64,000 nucleotides of DNA from Roseicyclus mahoneyensis (GCF_003148775.1 NZ_QGGW01000007.1:153248-217247), one strand, 5' to 3'. Numbered from the stretch's first letter, positions 8,263 through 17,764 are shown. Numbers and translations: made by a program. Notes: generated by a model not told the origin, from the letters alone.

Positions 8263-10074
8263 TCACGCCCCTGCGCGGTCGTATTGCAGGCTGCCGCCGC
8301 CCGCGCGCTCGACGTTCTCAGAGAAGCCCATGGCCGCCAGCACCCGGCCGTAGCCTTCGCGGAGTTTGCCCGCCTCTTCTTCGGTGACGAAGGGGACAAG
8401 GACGCGCCGCACGGTGCCGAGATCCTGGCCCGCCAGAACCTCGGGCGCGACATCGGCGGGGCGGTTGAGGCGCAGGGCTGCGGGGCGGAAATCGCGCAGG
8501 TAGGCGGCGAGGCCACTGGCCTGCGCGCCGCTGTCGGAGGGGAAGCGCAGCGGTCCGTCGGTCCATTTCAGCCGGGCCGAATTCTCCACGCCCGCGCGGC
8601 GCGCGACCTCTTGCCCAAGCGCCACCAGTTCCGGGCGGCTGTCTTGTGCCATGACCACGACGCCCTGCGAGATCTGCACCACACGGATGGGCAAGAAGCC
8701 CACGCCGGTCCCGATCTCCAGCACGCGGGCGCAGCCGTCGAGGTAGGCGGGGATGTTGCGGGCGTGGCGCCGCTCGAACCGGCCCGCGACGATGGCGCTG
8801 AGCGCCTCGGGGCGGAAGACGCGGGCATCCGCAGGCAGCGGGATCTCGTGGTTGGGGATCCAGTCGCAGGGGATGTCCAAGCTCAGGTCGATGGGGGCGG
8901 GCATATGGGGATCGCCCCCTTCGACGGCCCAGCCCGCGATGGTTTCGGTGCGCCGCTCATCCTTGGGGCGGGCTTGGGATTTCTGTTCCACCTCGCTCAT
9001 CAGGGCGGCGATCTTGGCGGGGTCGCGGGCCTTGGGCGGTTTGGCCTCCACGTTCGTGATCGGCACCTTGGAGGCTTCGATCAGGCTGTTGCGAAGCTCC
9101 TGATAGGCGGGGGTCTTGCGGTAGTCTTCGAGCCGCGCCTCCACCCGTTCGAGGGCGGCATGGTGCAGCTTGTTCAGGACCGGGTCCTTGAGCAGTTCGG
9201 CCATGATCCGGGCGCGTTCGGGCGCGTGGCGCAAGATGGCGCGATCCTCGACCTCGTTGCGGTCCTGCAGCGACCAGTAGTCGGCGTTATATTTGTCGGC
9301 CTTGTTGTTCACGTTGCCGCGGAATTTGCGCACGGCGTAGCTGTCCACCGATTTCACCGCGTAATGGTTCATCTGCGCCCAGTTGTAGCCGATGGTGCGC
9401 CGGATCGACCGCCAGCCGCGGAACTTGAAGTAATCCTCCATCGGCAGGCCCGAGCCGTTGAGCCAGTGGACGGTGTCGGGAAAGCCGTCCTCGAGGTGCT
9501 TGTTCTTGATCGTCGGGCGGTGGATGCCGAGTTTCCAGTATTCGGGGTCGAACTTGAACAGCGTCTTGACGCCCCAGCCCTTGTTCCAGAGCGGGGGTGC
9601 CGCGCGGGTGTATTGCTCGGTCACGGGCGCGCGTGACCAGTCCACCACGCCGCCCGAGCCGAAGATGCGCCATGTTATGACGACGCCGGTGCCGCCGAGG
9701 GCCACGGTGTCATCGAGCATCCCCTCGAGATTGCCGGAGGGGTGATTGACGGACAGAAACTCGTCGGCGTCGAAGACCAGTACCCAGTCGGCGGCGCCCA
9801 CCAGTGGCTCGTTCTGCGCGTGGTTCAGGGCGGAGGGCTGCGGCTTGATGCCTTCGGGGATCACATTGGGGCGGTGGTAGCCCAAGCCCAGTTCCTCGAG
9901 CCGCATCAGCATCGTGTCGGTGCCGTCGGAACAGTCGTTGGTGTAGACGAGGATGTCGGTGAAGCCCACGGCTAGATGGTGGGCGAACCATTCCAGAAGG
10001 AAGGGCGCCTCGTCCTTCATCATCGACACGGCCATGACTTTGCCGTGTTTCGACATGGGTTTGAGATGCTTCAT
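8263..10074 (-). CDS. Glycosyltransferase (GT2/GT92-like) fused to a methyltransferase-like domain
   Basis: 603 residues. Residues 11-260 form a GT-A glycosyltransferase: VMAVSMMKDEAPFLLEWFAH, the YTNDCSDGT turn and the DAD metal motif at 102-104 within VLVFDADEFL. A linker of about 150 charged residues leads to a Rossmann-like segment with VLEIGTGVGF at 451-460, the SAM-binding glycine loop of class I methyltransferases. The rest of that domain is divergent, so activity is uncertain. It heads the operon that ends with the RTX sulfatase. The start at MKHLKPM was chosen because upstream codons have no ribosome site and run into the opposite-strand Hint gene region. Confidence 0.82.
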   Translation of the reverse strand: MKHLKPMSKHGKVMAVSMMKDEAPFLLEWFAHHLAVGFTDILVYTNDCSDGTDTMLMRLEELGLGYHRPNVIPEGIKPQPSALNHAQNEPLVGAADWVLVFDADEFLSVNHPSGNLEGMLDDTVALGGTGVVITWRIFGSGGVVDWSRAPVTEQYTRAAPPLWNKGWGVKTLFKFDPEYWKLGIHRPTIKNKHLEDGFPDTVHWLNGSGLPMEDYFKFRGWRSIRRTIGYNWAQMNHYAVKSVDSYAVRKFRGNVNNKADKYNADYWSLQDRNEVEDRAILRHAPERARIMAELLKDPVLNKLHHAALERVEARLEDYRKTPAYQELRNSLIEASKVPITNVEAKPPKARDPAKIAALMSEVEQKSQARPKDERRTETIAGWAVEGGDPHMPAPIDLSLDIPCDWIPNHEIPLPADARVFRPEALSAIVAGRFERRHARNIPAYLDGCARVLEIGTGVGFLPIRVVQISQGVVVMAQDSRPELVALGQEVARRAGVENSARLKWTDGPLRFPSDSGAQASGLAAYLRDFRPAALRLNRPADVAPEVLAGQDLGTVRRVLVPFVTEEEAGKLREGYGRVLAAMGFSENVERAGGGSLQYDRAGA

Positions 10075-10250
10075 GCCTGATCCCCGGGCCTTCTGACGGG
10101 CGTTGCAGCACGATCTATCACGGGCGCGGTCGGGTGGTCTACAGGGCCGCATTCCCAGAAATGACCGAAACGCTGCCGTGCGGGGGCCGCAATCTCCCCG
10201 CAGATCTGCACGCGACGGCGACAAGACCGACCCGAGGCACGGACCCAGAG

Positions 10251-11207
10251 ATGAGCAACTTTACCTACGCATCCTACACCTCCTACCGCGAAGATCCCTT
10301 CTTTGGCGGCTTCATGCGGTTTCAATACAACGGCGCGGGCGGGACGATCACCGACCCGACGAACGGCAGCGCGTTGCGACCCGAGATGCGCAATGACGAC
10401 ACGTTTCAGGTCACCGAAAGCTTCACGCTTTATCCTGACCCCGACGATCCCTCCATCGAGGTCGCGCTGACCTATGTCGGCACAATCGAGGTGAACGGCG
10501 AGCTGATGCCGGTCTTCGAAAGCATCTTCTTCGGCGACCTCTACCTTTTCTCGCAAACCGCTGCCCCCTTGCCGCAGGCGCTGGATGTGACCACGATCAA
10601 CGAGGGTGAGGAATTCAGCTTTGCCATGTGTTTCGCGGAAGGCACGCGGATCGCCACGCCTTCGGGCGAGATGGCGGTCGAGACGCTGGCGCCCGGGGAT
10701 ATGGTGCTGACGGCGGATGGCCGTGCGGTGCCTGTGCTGTGGGTGGGGATCCAGACGCTGCGGCGCGGCTTTGCCCATGAGGACCGCAGCCCGATCAAGA
10801 TCGCGGCCGGTGCGCTGGGCGGGGGACTGCCGCTGCGCGATCTGGTGGTGACGGCCGATCACGGAATGATCTTGGACGGTGTGATCGTGACCGCCGGTGC
10901 GTTGGTCAATGGCGACACGATCCGCCCCGTCGCGCGTGAGGCCCTGCCGCCGCGCTACCGCGTCTGGCATATCGAGACAGAGGCGCATGAGGTTTTGCTG
11001 GCCGAAGGCGCGCCGACGGAAAGCTTCGTGTGTTACACAGGCCGCGCCGGGTATGACAATTTCGACGGCTATATGGCGTTGTTCGGGGTGGAACGGATGA
11101 TCCCCGAGATGCGCTTGCCCCGGATCGCGGCCGCCCGGATGCTGCCGCCCGCCTTGCGTGCGCGGTTGTCTGGCTGTGTGGCGCAGATGGAAAACCGCGC
11201 GGCCTGA
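10251..11207 (+). CDS. Hint-domain protein
   Basis: 318 residues. The N-terminal 125 residues are beta-rich without a known motif. A Hint domain begins at C127 (CFAEGTRIATPSGEMAVETL), continues through APGDMVLTADG, and includes VTADHGMIL and a C-terminal block ending ESFVCYTGRAGYDNF. Rhodobacterales carry many such secreted or surface Hint proteins. The domain resembles hedgehog/intein autoprocessing modules, but no exteins flank a splice site here. Other ATGs upstream (10134) overlap the divergent gene. Transcription ends at a strong hairpin that overlaps the stop codon. Confidence 0.85.
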   Translation: MSNFTYASYTSYREDPFFGGFMRFQYNGAGGTITDPTNGSALRPEMRNDDTFQVTESFTLYPDPDDPSIEVALTYVGTIEVNGELMPVFESIFFGDLYLFSQTAAPLPQALDVTTINEGEEFSFAMCFAEGTRIATPSGEMAVETLAPGDMVLTADGRAVPVLWVGIQTLRRGFAHEDRSPIKIAAGALGGGLPLRDLVVTADHGMILDGVIVTAGALVNGDTIRPVAREALPPRYRVWHIETEAHEVLLAEGAPTESFVCYTGRAGYDNFDGYMALFGVERMIPEMRLPRIAAARMLPPALRARLSGCVAQMENRAA

Positions 11208-11225
11208 GGGGCCGCGCGGACGTTT
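11195..11225 (+). terminator. Rho-independent terminator of the Hint gene
   Basis: CCGCGCGGCC, loop TGAGG, GGCCGCGCGG, then ACGTTTTC. A perfect 10-bp GC stem followed by a short T tract. The stop codon TGA lies in the loop, so coding sequence and terminator are merged. It separates convergent genes and may work in both directions. Confidence 0.8.
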
Positions 11226-11242
11226 TCTCAGGATCAGGCGGG

Positions 11243-12451
11243 TCAGGCGGTGCGCAGCGCGCCGCTTTGAGTGGCCCGGAAGTGGCGGCGGTGCAGGAAG
11301 ATCACCAGCGCCACCGCGACGGCCTGAAGGGCAAGGGCCACGGCGGTCAGTGCCCAGTAGGCCACCCCGAATTTCTCGATCAGTCCGGCGGCCACCAGAC
11401 CGTTGTTGACCCAGAATTGCGTCAGGACCGACATCGCCACGGGCGGGCAGACCAGTGCGTAGTTGCCGGGGCTGATCACCTCGCCGGTGAGAAAGCGGCG
11501 GGCGTAGCCGGTGGCGGCCAGAACCGTCAGGCCAAAGGCGGCGAAGAGAACCTCGACCGACAACAGGCGCGTCAGCATCATCATCCGGTCGGCGGCGGCC
11601 ATTTCGGCCTCGAAGCTGACGCCAAGGCCATGGGCCTGACGCAGCATCAAGATGCCGAGGATCGTGGTGATCGGGACGACCATCATCAGCGTGGGCGCCT
11701 GTTCGGCGGCGACGCCGTTCTCCATGATCGAGCGCAACCCGAGGATCAGCCCGACGACGGTGATGAGGACGGCGGCGATGAAGAAGAAGCTCGAGAGGAT
11801 CAGGGCGATGCCGGCGACGGTGACGTTCGCGCTCATGGCGGCGGGGGCGGACAGGCCGACGCCGGTCATGGCGAGCGCGAAGGCGGGCAGCATCTGGGCG
11901 AAGGAGTTGTTCTTGGCGCAGTCGAAGCCACCCGAGGCGGTGACCCGCGCGATGAACTGACCGAGTTGCTTGAAGGCGAGCCAGCCCACGGCGAGGAAGG
12001 CGACCATGGCCAGCGGAAAGAGGTATTCGACGACCGACCACAGGCCGGGGACAAAGACCATGCCGAGGATGAAGCCGCCATTGATCGACATGGCAAGCGC
12101 CAGCGGCAAGGCCATCATCTGGGTCTGGGCGTTGGAATTGGCCAGCGCCCGGCCTTTCTCGGAGGCGGCAAAGCCGCGCATCTTGCGCAGGTTCCAGATC
12201 AGGAGCGACAGGTTCAGCGCGCCGAAGATGGCGATGCCGGCCAGTGCGATTGCGATGGCCACTGTCAGCGCCGGGTTGCCCGAGGCGAGGGCGGCGGTGA
12301 TGTCTTCGAACACGGCGACGGTTTTGCCAGGGTGCGGCACCCAGTGCATGAGATACATGTAGAAGGTGACGCTCAGGCCGCCTGCGCCGACGGAGGCGAG
12401 GAAGTAGAGCGGCGACCATTGGTCTGCGGGGCGTTTGAGGGTGTTGGGCAT
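11243..12451 (-). CDS. Multi-span membrane protein, TDT/TsoY-like
   Basis: 402 residues with about ten hydrophobic segments and few polar loops. The N-terminus SPLYFLASVGAGGLSVTFYM resembles the membrane proteins named TsoY and related tellurite-resistance/dicarboxylate transporter (TDT) relatives. The substrate is unknown. GGAGAC lies 7 nt before the ATG inside an inverted repeat (see that site). It could be co-expressed with the symporter and ligase genes upstream, but the 122-bp gap allows its own promoter. Confidence 0.7.
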   Translation of the reverse strand: MPNTLKRPADQWSPLYFLASVGAGGLSVTFYMYLMHWVPHPGKTVAVFEDITAALASGNPALTVAIAIALAGIAIFGALNLSLLIWNLRKMRGFAASEKGRALANSNAQTQMMALPLALAMSINGGFILGMVFVPGLWSVVEYLFPLAMVAFLAVGWLAFKQLGQFIARVTASGGFDCAKNNSFAQMLPAFALAMTGVGLSAPAAMSANVTVAGIALILSSFFFIAAVLITVVGLILGLRSIMENGVAAEQAPTLMMVVPITTILGILMLRQAHGLGVSFEAEMAAADRMMMLTRLLSVEVLFAAFGLTVLAATGYARRFLTGEVISPGNYALVCPPVAMSVLTQFWVNNGLVAAGLIEKFGVAYWALTAVALALQAVAVALVIFLHRRHFRATQSGALRTA

Positions 12452-12458
12452 GGCATTT

Positions 12459-12476
12459 GTCTCCTTGATTGGAGAC
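12459..12476 (-). promoter_or_regulatory. Hairpin covering the ribosome binding site of the TsoY-like gene
   Basis: On the mRNA, GTCTCC, 6-nt loop, GGAGAC; the second arm is the Shine-Dalgarno sequence, 7 nt before the start codon. Folding would hide the ribosome site, so translation may be thermally or protein controlled. A six-pair stem is only moderately stable. Confidence 0.45.
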
Positions 12477-12573
12477 AGGGTTACGCCCTGCGGGTCGGTG
12501 GTGTCGGTGACTTTGTTACCAGCGTCAAACGAATTGAGGGGGGGAAACGCGCGTTTTCCGGCTGCCCCCCCGG

Positions 12574-13455
12574 TTACAGCAGCCCGTCGGGCATCTTCTG
12601 TTCGGCGGCGGTGTTGGCGCGGCGGAAGACCAGCGTGACCAGCGTGGAGACGATCACGATGAAGAGCGAGTAGAGCGCAGGCACCGCCATGTAGCTTTGC
12701 GCCTCGTCGCCCGAAAAGGTGAAGGCGATGATGGCGATGGCAAGCGGGCCGTTCTGGATGCCGGTCTCCAGCGCCACGGTGCGGGCATTGCGCGGATGCA
12801 ATTTCAGCGCGCGTGCAAAGCCATAGCCGATGGCGATGCCCACAAGGCCCAGCGCGATGGCCGCTACATAGGTGGCGGGGGTGGTGGACAGCAGGAATTG
12901 CCAGTTCTGCGGCACCCATGTCACCATGATGAAGACGATGAAGAAGAGCGCGAGGATGGACCCGCCGAACTCGATCACCGCGCCGACATTGGCGTTGAGC
13001 TTGCGCAGCCCCATGCCGATGGCGACGGGCACGAGCAGGACGATCAGCACGCGGATGATGTCCTCGCGCGGGATCTCGAGGCCCAGGACATTGGCGTAAA
13101 GCACAAGGATGATCGGGATCAAGATCACGCCCGTCACGGTCGAGGTGACGGTCATCAGGACCGACAGCGCCAGATTGCCCTTGGAGAAGTAGGTGAAGAT
13201 GTTCGAGGTCGTCCCCCCCGGCATGCAGGCCATGATCAAGACACCCACGGCGATGGCATCGGGCAGGGGCAGGAAGGTCACGAGCAAGAAGCCCAGAAAC
13301 GGCATGATCCCGTATTGCGAGACCACGCCGATCATCAGGCCATAGGGGCGTTTGAGCGCAAGGTAGAAGTCGCGCGGCGTGAGCGAGGCACCCATGCCAA
13401 GCATGATGACGGCGACCATGATGCCCAGCAGGGTCTGGGTAAATTCATCGACCAT
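12574..13455 (-). CDS. Bile acid:sodium symporter family transporter
   Basis: 293 residues and about nine or ten membrane segments. VIMLGMGASLTPRDF, LIMACMPGGTTSNIFTYFSK and ALETGIQNGPLAIAII are characteristic of the BASS family, which moves organic acids with sodium. Length fits the family. It starts 5 nt after the acyl-CoA ligase stop, so the two form an operon. The bacterial substrate may be a carboxylate later activated by that ligase; this is inferred from gene order. Confidence 0.88.
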   Translation of the reverse strand: MVDEFTQTLLGIMVAVIMLGMGASLTPRDFYLALKRPYGLMIGVVSQYGIMPFLGFLLVTFLPLPDAIAVGVLIMACMPGGTTSNIFTYFSKGNLALSVLMTVTSTVTGVILIPIILVLYANVLGLEIPREDIIRVLIVLLVPVAIGMGLRKLNANVGAVIEFGGSILALFFIVFIMVTWVPQNWQFLLSTTPATYVAAIALGLVGIAIGYGFARALKLHPRNARTVALETGIQNGPLAIAIIAFTFSGDEAQSYMAVPALYSLFIVIVSTLVTLVFRRANTAAEQKMPDGLL

Positions 13456-13460
13456 CTACG

Positions 13461-15185
13461 TCACTCCGCCGCCACTTGCGTCAAGACCTCGGCGCGCAGG
13501 TCTTTTCTCAGGATCTTGCCGACGTTGGATTTCGGCAGCTCGTCGCGAAATTCCACGCGCTTGGGCACCTTGTAGGCGGTCAGGTGTTCCTTGGCATAGG
13601 CGCGCAGGGTTTCCGCCGTGATGCCGGGATCGGACTTCACGACATAGGCCGCGACGGCCTCGCCGGTGCCGGCATCGGGCACGCCGATCACGGCCACCTC
13701 CAGCACGCCGGGATGGGCGGCCAGCACATCCTCGACCTCGTTGGGATAGACGTTGAAGCCCGAGACCACGACCATGTCCTTTTTCCGATCGACGATGCGG
13801 ATGTAGCCATCCGCGTCGATCACCCCGATGTCACCGGTCAGGAACCAGTCGCCGCGCATGGTCTTGGCGGTTTCCTCGGGCTTGCGCCAGTAGCCCTTCA
13901 TGATCTGCGGCCCGCGCGCCGCGATCTCGCCCGGCTCGCCTTGCGGCACGGGTTGTCCGTCCTCGTCCATGCAGACGATCTCGGTCCCCGGCACGGGCAC
14001 GCCGATGGACCCCGGACGCGCCTTGCCCAGAGGCTCGAAGGTCAGGACGGGCGAGGTCTCGGTCAGCCCGTAGCCCTGGATTACGGGCGCGCCGGTGATG
14101 CGTTGCCATTTTTCCGCGACCGAGGATTGCAGCGCCATGCCGCCCGCAGAGGCGAATTTCAGGTGGCGCGGCGGGGCGTCGGTGAACCAGATCTCGTTCG
14201 TCAGCCCGTTGAACAGCGTGTTCACCCCGCTCATCCAGGTGATCTTGTAATTCTCGAAGGCGCGCTTGAGCGACGTCAGCGGTCGCGGGTTCGGGATCAA
14301 GATGTTGCGCGCGCCCAACCACCAGAAGCCCAAGAGGTTCACGTTGAAGGCAAAGATGTGATACATCGGCAAGGCGGTCAGCGCGACCTCGCGCCCCTTG
14401 GCCAGATGGCCCGTCAGCAGCTCCATCACCTGCTCCATGTTCACGAGCAGGTTGGCATGCGTCAGCATCGCGCCCTTGGACACCCCCGTCGTACCGCCGG
14501 TATATTGCAGCACGGCCACGTCATCGCCGGTGACGGACTGGTGATAGGCATCGACCTCGATCCGCGCCTGTGCCGCCTTGGCGCGCCCGGCGGCCAGCGC
14601 CTCGGGCAGGCGGGTATGAGCGATGTCGATGGGTTTGACGGACTGGTCCCAGTATTTCTGCACCAGCCCCACAATGCCGCGCGGCAAGACGGGCAGAAAT
14701 TCGGCCACGCGGGTGACGATGATGTTGGGGATCGGGTGGCCCAGTGTTGCCGCCGGGATCTTGTCGGCGAACATGTCGACGATGATCAGCGCATGCGGCT
14801 CGGCGTCGGCGAACTGCTTGGCCATTTCATCCGCGGTGTAAAGCGGGTTGACGTTGACCAGCACGCAGCCCGCCTTGAGCACGCCGAAGGCCGCCACCGG
14901 AAAGGACAAGCCGTTGGGCAATTGCACCGCCACCCGGTCGCCCTGTTTCAGCCCCGCCACCTCGCGCAGGTAGACGGCAAGCGCATCCGACATCTCGTCG
15001 ACCTGCGCGAAGCTGAGCGTGCCGTTCATGCCGTTGGGCAGGCAGCAGGTGAAGGCGGGGTTGCTGCCATAGGTTTCGGCCACGGCACGGATCATGTCGG
15101 CGAGGTTGCGATAGGCGGTCGCCGCGATCTCGGCGCGCGCGCCCGCGGGGTAGAAGGCCGTCCACGGCCTGTCCGGATGTTGCAT
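13461..15185 (-). CDS. fadD: Long-chain acyl-CoA ligase (AMP-forming)
   Basis: 574 residues. It activates a fatty or other carboxylic acid through an acyl-AMP to acyl-CoA. All ANL-superfamily motifs are present in order: the P-loop YTGGTTGVSKGAMLTHANL, GYGLTETSPV, the GDIGVIDADGYIRIVDRKKD hinge with VVSGFNVYPNEVE, and the catalytic lysine near the end in PKSNVGKILRKDLR. Full length for FadD. The downstream BASS transporter, 5 nt away, suggests coupled uptake and activation. The chain-length preference cannot be read from sequence. Confidence 0.92.
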   Translation of the reverse strand: MQHPDRPWTAFYPAGARAEIAATAYRNLADMIRAVAETYGSNPAFTCCLPNGMNGTLSFAQVDEMSDALAVYLREVAGLKQGDRVAVQLPNGLSFPVAAFGVLKAGCVLVNVNPLYTADEMAKQFADAEPHALIIVDMFADKIPAATLGHPIPNIIVTRVAEFLPVLPRGIVGLVQKYWDQSVKPIDIAHTRLPEALAAGRAKAAQARIEVDAYHQSVTGDDVAVLQYTGGTTGVSKGAMLTHANLLVNMEQVMELLTGHLAKGREVALTALPMYHIFAFNVNLLGFWWLGARNILIPNPRPLTSLKRAFENYKITWMSGVNTLFNGLTNEIWFTDAPPRHLKFASAGGMALQSSVAEKWQRITGAPVIQGYGLTETSPVLTFEPLGKARPGSIGVPVPGTEIVCMDEDGQPVPQGEPGEIAARGPQIMKGYWRKPEETAKTMRGDWFLTGDIGVIDADGYIRIVDRKKDMVVVSGFNVYPNEVEDVLAAHPGVLEVAVIGVPDAGTGEAVAAYVVKSDPGITAETLRAYAKEHLTAYKVPKRVEFRDELPKSNVGKILRKDLRAEVLTQVAAE

Positions 15186-15300
15186 GAGCCTCCCCTCTCA
15201 CCGCGTTCCTGACCGGGGACGCTAGCCTATGTTCCCGCCCCCGGGAAACGAATTCCGCAGGGACGTCACGTCAGGGGGGCCGCGCTGAGCCGGGCGCGCG

Positions 15301-15654
15301 TCAGCTGCCGCGATAGGTCGAATAACCATAGGGCGATAGCAGCAACGGCACATGGTAGTGATCCTCAAGCGCCATGCCGAAGCGGATCGGCACCTCGTCG
15401 AGAAACAGCGGCTCCACCCCCGACTGCCCGCTGGCGCGCAGGTAGTCGCCGGCAAAAAAGACCAGCTCGTACTGGCCTGTCCGGAACTGGTCATGGGGCA
15501 GGATCGGCGTGTCGGTGCGCCCGTCGCCATTGGTCACCATCTCGGCGATCTTGCGGTGCGATGTGCCCGCGACACGGTACAGCACGATGCGCACCCCCTC
15601 GGCTGGGCAACCGCGCGCCGTGTCGAGGACATGGGTCGTGAGAAATCCGGGCAT
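15301..15654 (-). CDS. uraH: 5-hydroxyisourate hydrolase
   Basis: 117 residues. It hydrolyses 5-hydroxyisourate (from urate oxidation) to OHCU. The N-terminal FLTTHVLDTARGCPA and the C-terminal tetrapeptide YRGS are the diagnostic transthyretin-like signatures, with catalytic His and Arg in these blocks. GGAGG lies 6 nt before the ATG. It is divergent from the puuE-uraD fusion, whose product acts on the next intermediates, across a 117-bp shared promoter region. Confidence 0.95.
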   Translation of the reverse strand: MPGFLTTHVLDTARGCPAEGVRIVLYRVAGTSHRKIAEMVTNGDGRTDTPILPHDQFRTGQYELVFFAGDYLRASGQSGVEPLFLDEVPIRFGMALEDHYHVPLLLSPYGYSTYRGS

Positions 15655-15771
15655 CTGACACCTCCTGTGCACGGCGCGACAGTTCCGCAAGGCCATGCCC
15701 CTTGCAACCCCCCCTTGCAACATCCGGTGCGCTTGGCCAAAGCTGAGCCGCCAACACCGGAGACCCCATCC

Positions 15772-17181
15772 ATGCAGCGATACCCCCGCGACCTGACCGG
15801 CCATGGTGCCACGCCCCCCGATCCGCAATGGCCGGGCGGGGCGAAGATCGCGGTCCAGATCGTGATGAATTACGAGGAAGGCGGCGAGAACAACATCTTG
15901 CACGGCGATGCCGCCTCCGAAGGCTTCCTGTCCGAGATCACCGGCGCGCAAGCATGGCCGGGGCAGCGGCACTGGAACATGGAATCGATCTACGAATACG
16001 GCGCGCGGGCGGGGTTCTGGCGGCTGCACCGGATGCTGGGGCACCTGCCGGTGACCGTCTATGGTGTCACCAGCGCGCTGGCCCGCGCCCCCGGACAGGT
16101 CGCCGCGATGCATGAGGCAGGCTGGGAAATCGCCTCTCACGGGCTGAAATGGGTCGAACACAAGGACATGTCCGAGGATCAGGAGCGCGCCCTGATGCAC
16201 GAGGCGATCCGGCTCCACACCGAGGTCACGGGCAGCCCCCCGCGGGGCTGGTACACCGGACGCTGTTCGATGAACACCGTGCGGCTGGCGGCGGAAACCG
16301 GGCTGTTTGCCTATATTTCCGACGATTACGCCGATGACCTGCCCTATTGGCGGCGCTTCGGCGACCGCGACCAGCTGATGGTGCCCTATACGCTGGATGT
16401 GAACGACATGCGCTTTGCCATTCAGGCGGGCTATGCCGAGGGTGCGCAATTCGAACGCTACATCACCGACAGTTTCGACTGCCTCTTTGCCGAAGGGGCT
16501 GCGGGGCGTCCCGCCATGATGTCGATCGGCCTGCATTGCCGCCTTGCCGGGCGCCCCGGCCGGGCGCAGGGCCTCAAGCGCGCCATCGCCCATATGGCGG
16601 GCCACGCGGGCGTGTGGTTCGCCACCCGCCTCCAGATCGCGGAGCATTGGGCAAAGGTCCATCCGCCGGTTGCCCGCACCCGCCCCTCCGAGATGGACCG
16701 CGCCAGCTTTGTCGCGGAATTCGGGGCCATCTACGAGCATTCCCCCTGGATCGCCGAGCGCGCCCACGGGCTGGAACTGGGCCCGACACATGATACAGCC
16801 GCAGGCGTCCATTCCGCGCTGGCGCGGGTGTTTCGCAGCGCCTCGCCCGAGGAACAGCTGGCCGTTCTGAACGCCCATCCCGATCTGGCTGGCAAGCTGG
16901 CGGCGGCCAAGCGGCTGACGGCCGAAAGCACGGCCGAACAGGCGAGCGCGGGGCTGGATGCGCTGACCGACGCCGAGCGTGCCGAATTCACCGCCCTCAA
17001 TACCGCCTACATGGAAAAATTCGGCTTCCCCTTCATCATCGCGGTGCGCGACAACACCAAGGCCTCGATCCTCGACGCCTTTCGCCGCCGCACCCTTCAG
17101 GACCGCGACACCGAATTCGCCGAGGCCTGCCGACAGGTCGAACGCATCGCAGAACTCCGCCTGAAGGAGAAGTTGGGATGA
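15772..17181 (+). CDS. puuE-uraD: Allantoinase (PuuE type) fused to OHCU decarboxylase
   Basis: 469 residues. Residues 1-305 are the metal-independent allantoinase of the polysaccharide deacetylase superfamily (VQIVMNYEEGGENNILHGD, ASHGLKWVEHKDMSEDQE, GWYTGRCSMNTVRL). Residues about 315-469 are OHCU decarboxylase (LNAHPDLAGKLAAAKRLTAE with the catalytic His, then FIIAVRDNTKASILDAF). The fused protein makes S-allantoin from OHCU and opens it to allantoate. Such fusions occur in other proteobacteria. A GGAG lies 9 nt upstream of the chosen ATG; earlier in-frame starts overlap uraH. The next gene overlaps by 4 nt. Confidence 0.93.
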   Translation: MQRYPRDLTGHGATPPDPQWPGGAKIAVQIVMNYEEGGENNILHGDAASEGFLSEITGAQAWPGQRHWNMESIYEYGARAGFWRLHRMLGHLPVTVYGVTSALARAPGQVAAMHEAGWEIASHGLKWVEHKDMSEDQERALMHEAIRLHTEVTGSPPRGWYTGRCSMNTVRLAAETGLFAYISDDYADDLPYWRRFGDRDQLMVPYTLDVNDMRFAIQAGYAEGAQFERYITDSFDCLFAEGAAGRPAMMSIGLHCRLAGRPGRAQGLKRAIAHMAGHAGVWFATRLQIAEHWAKVHPPVARTRPSEMDRASFVAEFGAIYEHSPWIAERAHGLELGPTHDTAAGVHSALARVFRSASPEEQLAVLNAHPDLAGKLAAAKRLTAESTAEQASAGLDALTDAERAEFTALNTAYMEKFGFPFIIAVRDNTKASILDAFRRRTLQDRDTEFAEACRQVERIAELRLKEKLG

Positions 17182-17666
17182 GCACCGATATTGTGATCGA
17201 ACCGCTTACCGCCCGTGCCTTCGCGCCCTTCGGCGAGGTGCTGGAAACCGAAGGCGCACCCGACAAGATCATCAACGCGGGCCTCTGCGGCCGCTGGCAC
17301 GACCGGGCGACCCTCGACATTCTCGACGGACAGCCGGGGATCAGCCTGTTTCGCTCGGAATCCCGCGCGCTGCCCTACCGGCTCGAGATGGTGGAGCGTC
17401 ACCTGTTGGGCAGCCAGGCTTTCGTGCCGATGTCGCATGATCCGTTCCTCGTGATCGTCGCGCCCGACGCGGGCGGCAGCCCGGGCACCCCGCGCGCCTT
17501 CCGCACCGAACCGGGTCAGGCGATCAACATCGCGCGCAACACGTGGCACGGTGTCCTGACGCCACTTCACGCCCCCGGACTTTTCGCGGTGATCGACCGG
17601 ATCGGCGAGGGTGCCAACCTCGAGGAATACTGGTTCGACCAGCCCTGGATGGTGCGGAACGCCTGA
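17178..17666 (+). CDS. allA: Ureidoglycolate lyase
   Basis: 162 residues. It cleaves ureidoglycolate to glyoxylate and urea, the last ureide step. Family features include the N-terminal LTARAFAPFGEVLET, FRSESRALPYRLEMVERHLL, SQAFVPM and NIARNTWHGVLTPL of the cupin-like fold. The start overlaps the puuE-uraD stop (ATGA). The glyoxylate it forms is the substrate of the convergent bhc operon directly downstream. Confidence 0.93.
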   Translation: MSTDIVIEPLTARAFAPFGEVLETEGAPDKIINAGLCGRWHDRATLDILDGQPGISLFRSESRALPYRLEMVERHLLGSQAFVPMSHDPFLVIVAPDAGGSPGTPRAFRTEPGQAINIARNTWHGVLTPLHAPGLFAVIDRIGEGANLEEYWFDQPWMVRNA

Positions 17667-17764
17667 GCGGCCAGGCGCCCCCCGACTTCTCTGTTTCAAA
17701 AATATCCCCGCCGGAGGCTCCCGCAGTCGACGCCCCGCGCAGGCGTCGGATGTGGCGCGCGACC

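Noticed and set aside
10251..11207. Intein or self-splicing protein
   Set aside because: Hint motifs are present, but there is no host protein split by it and no C-extein; it fits the stand-alone Hint proteins of Rhodobacterales.
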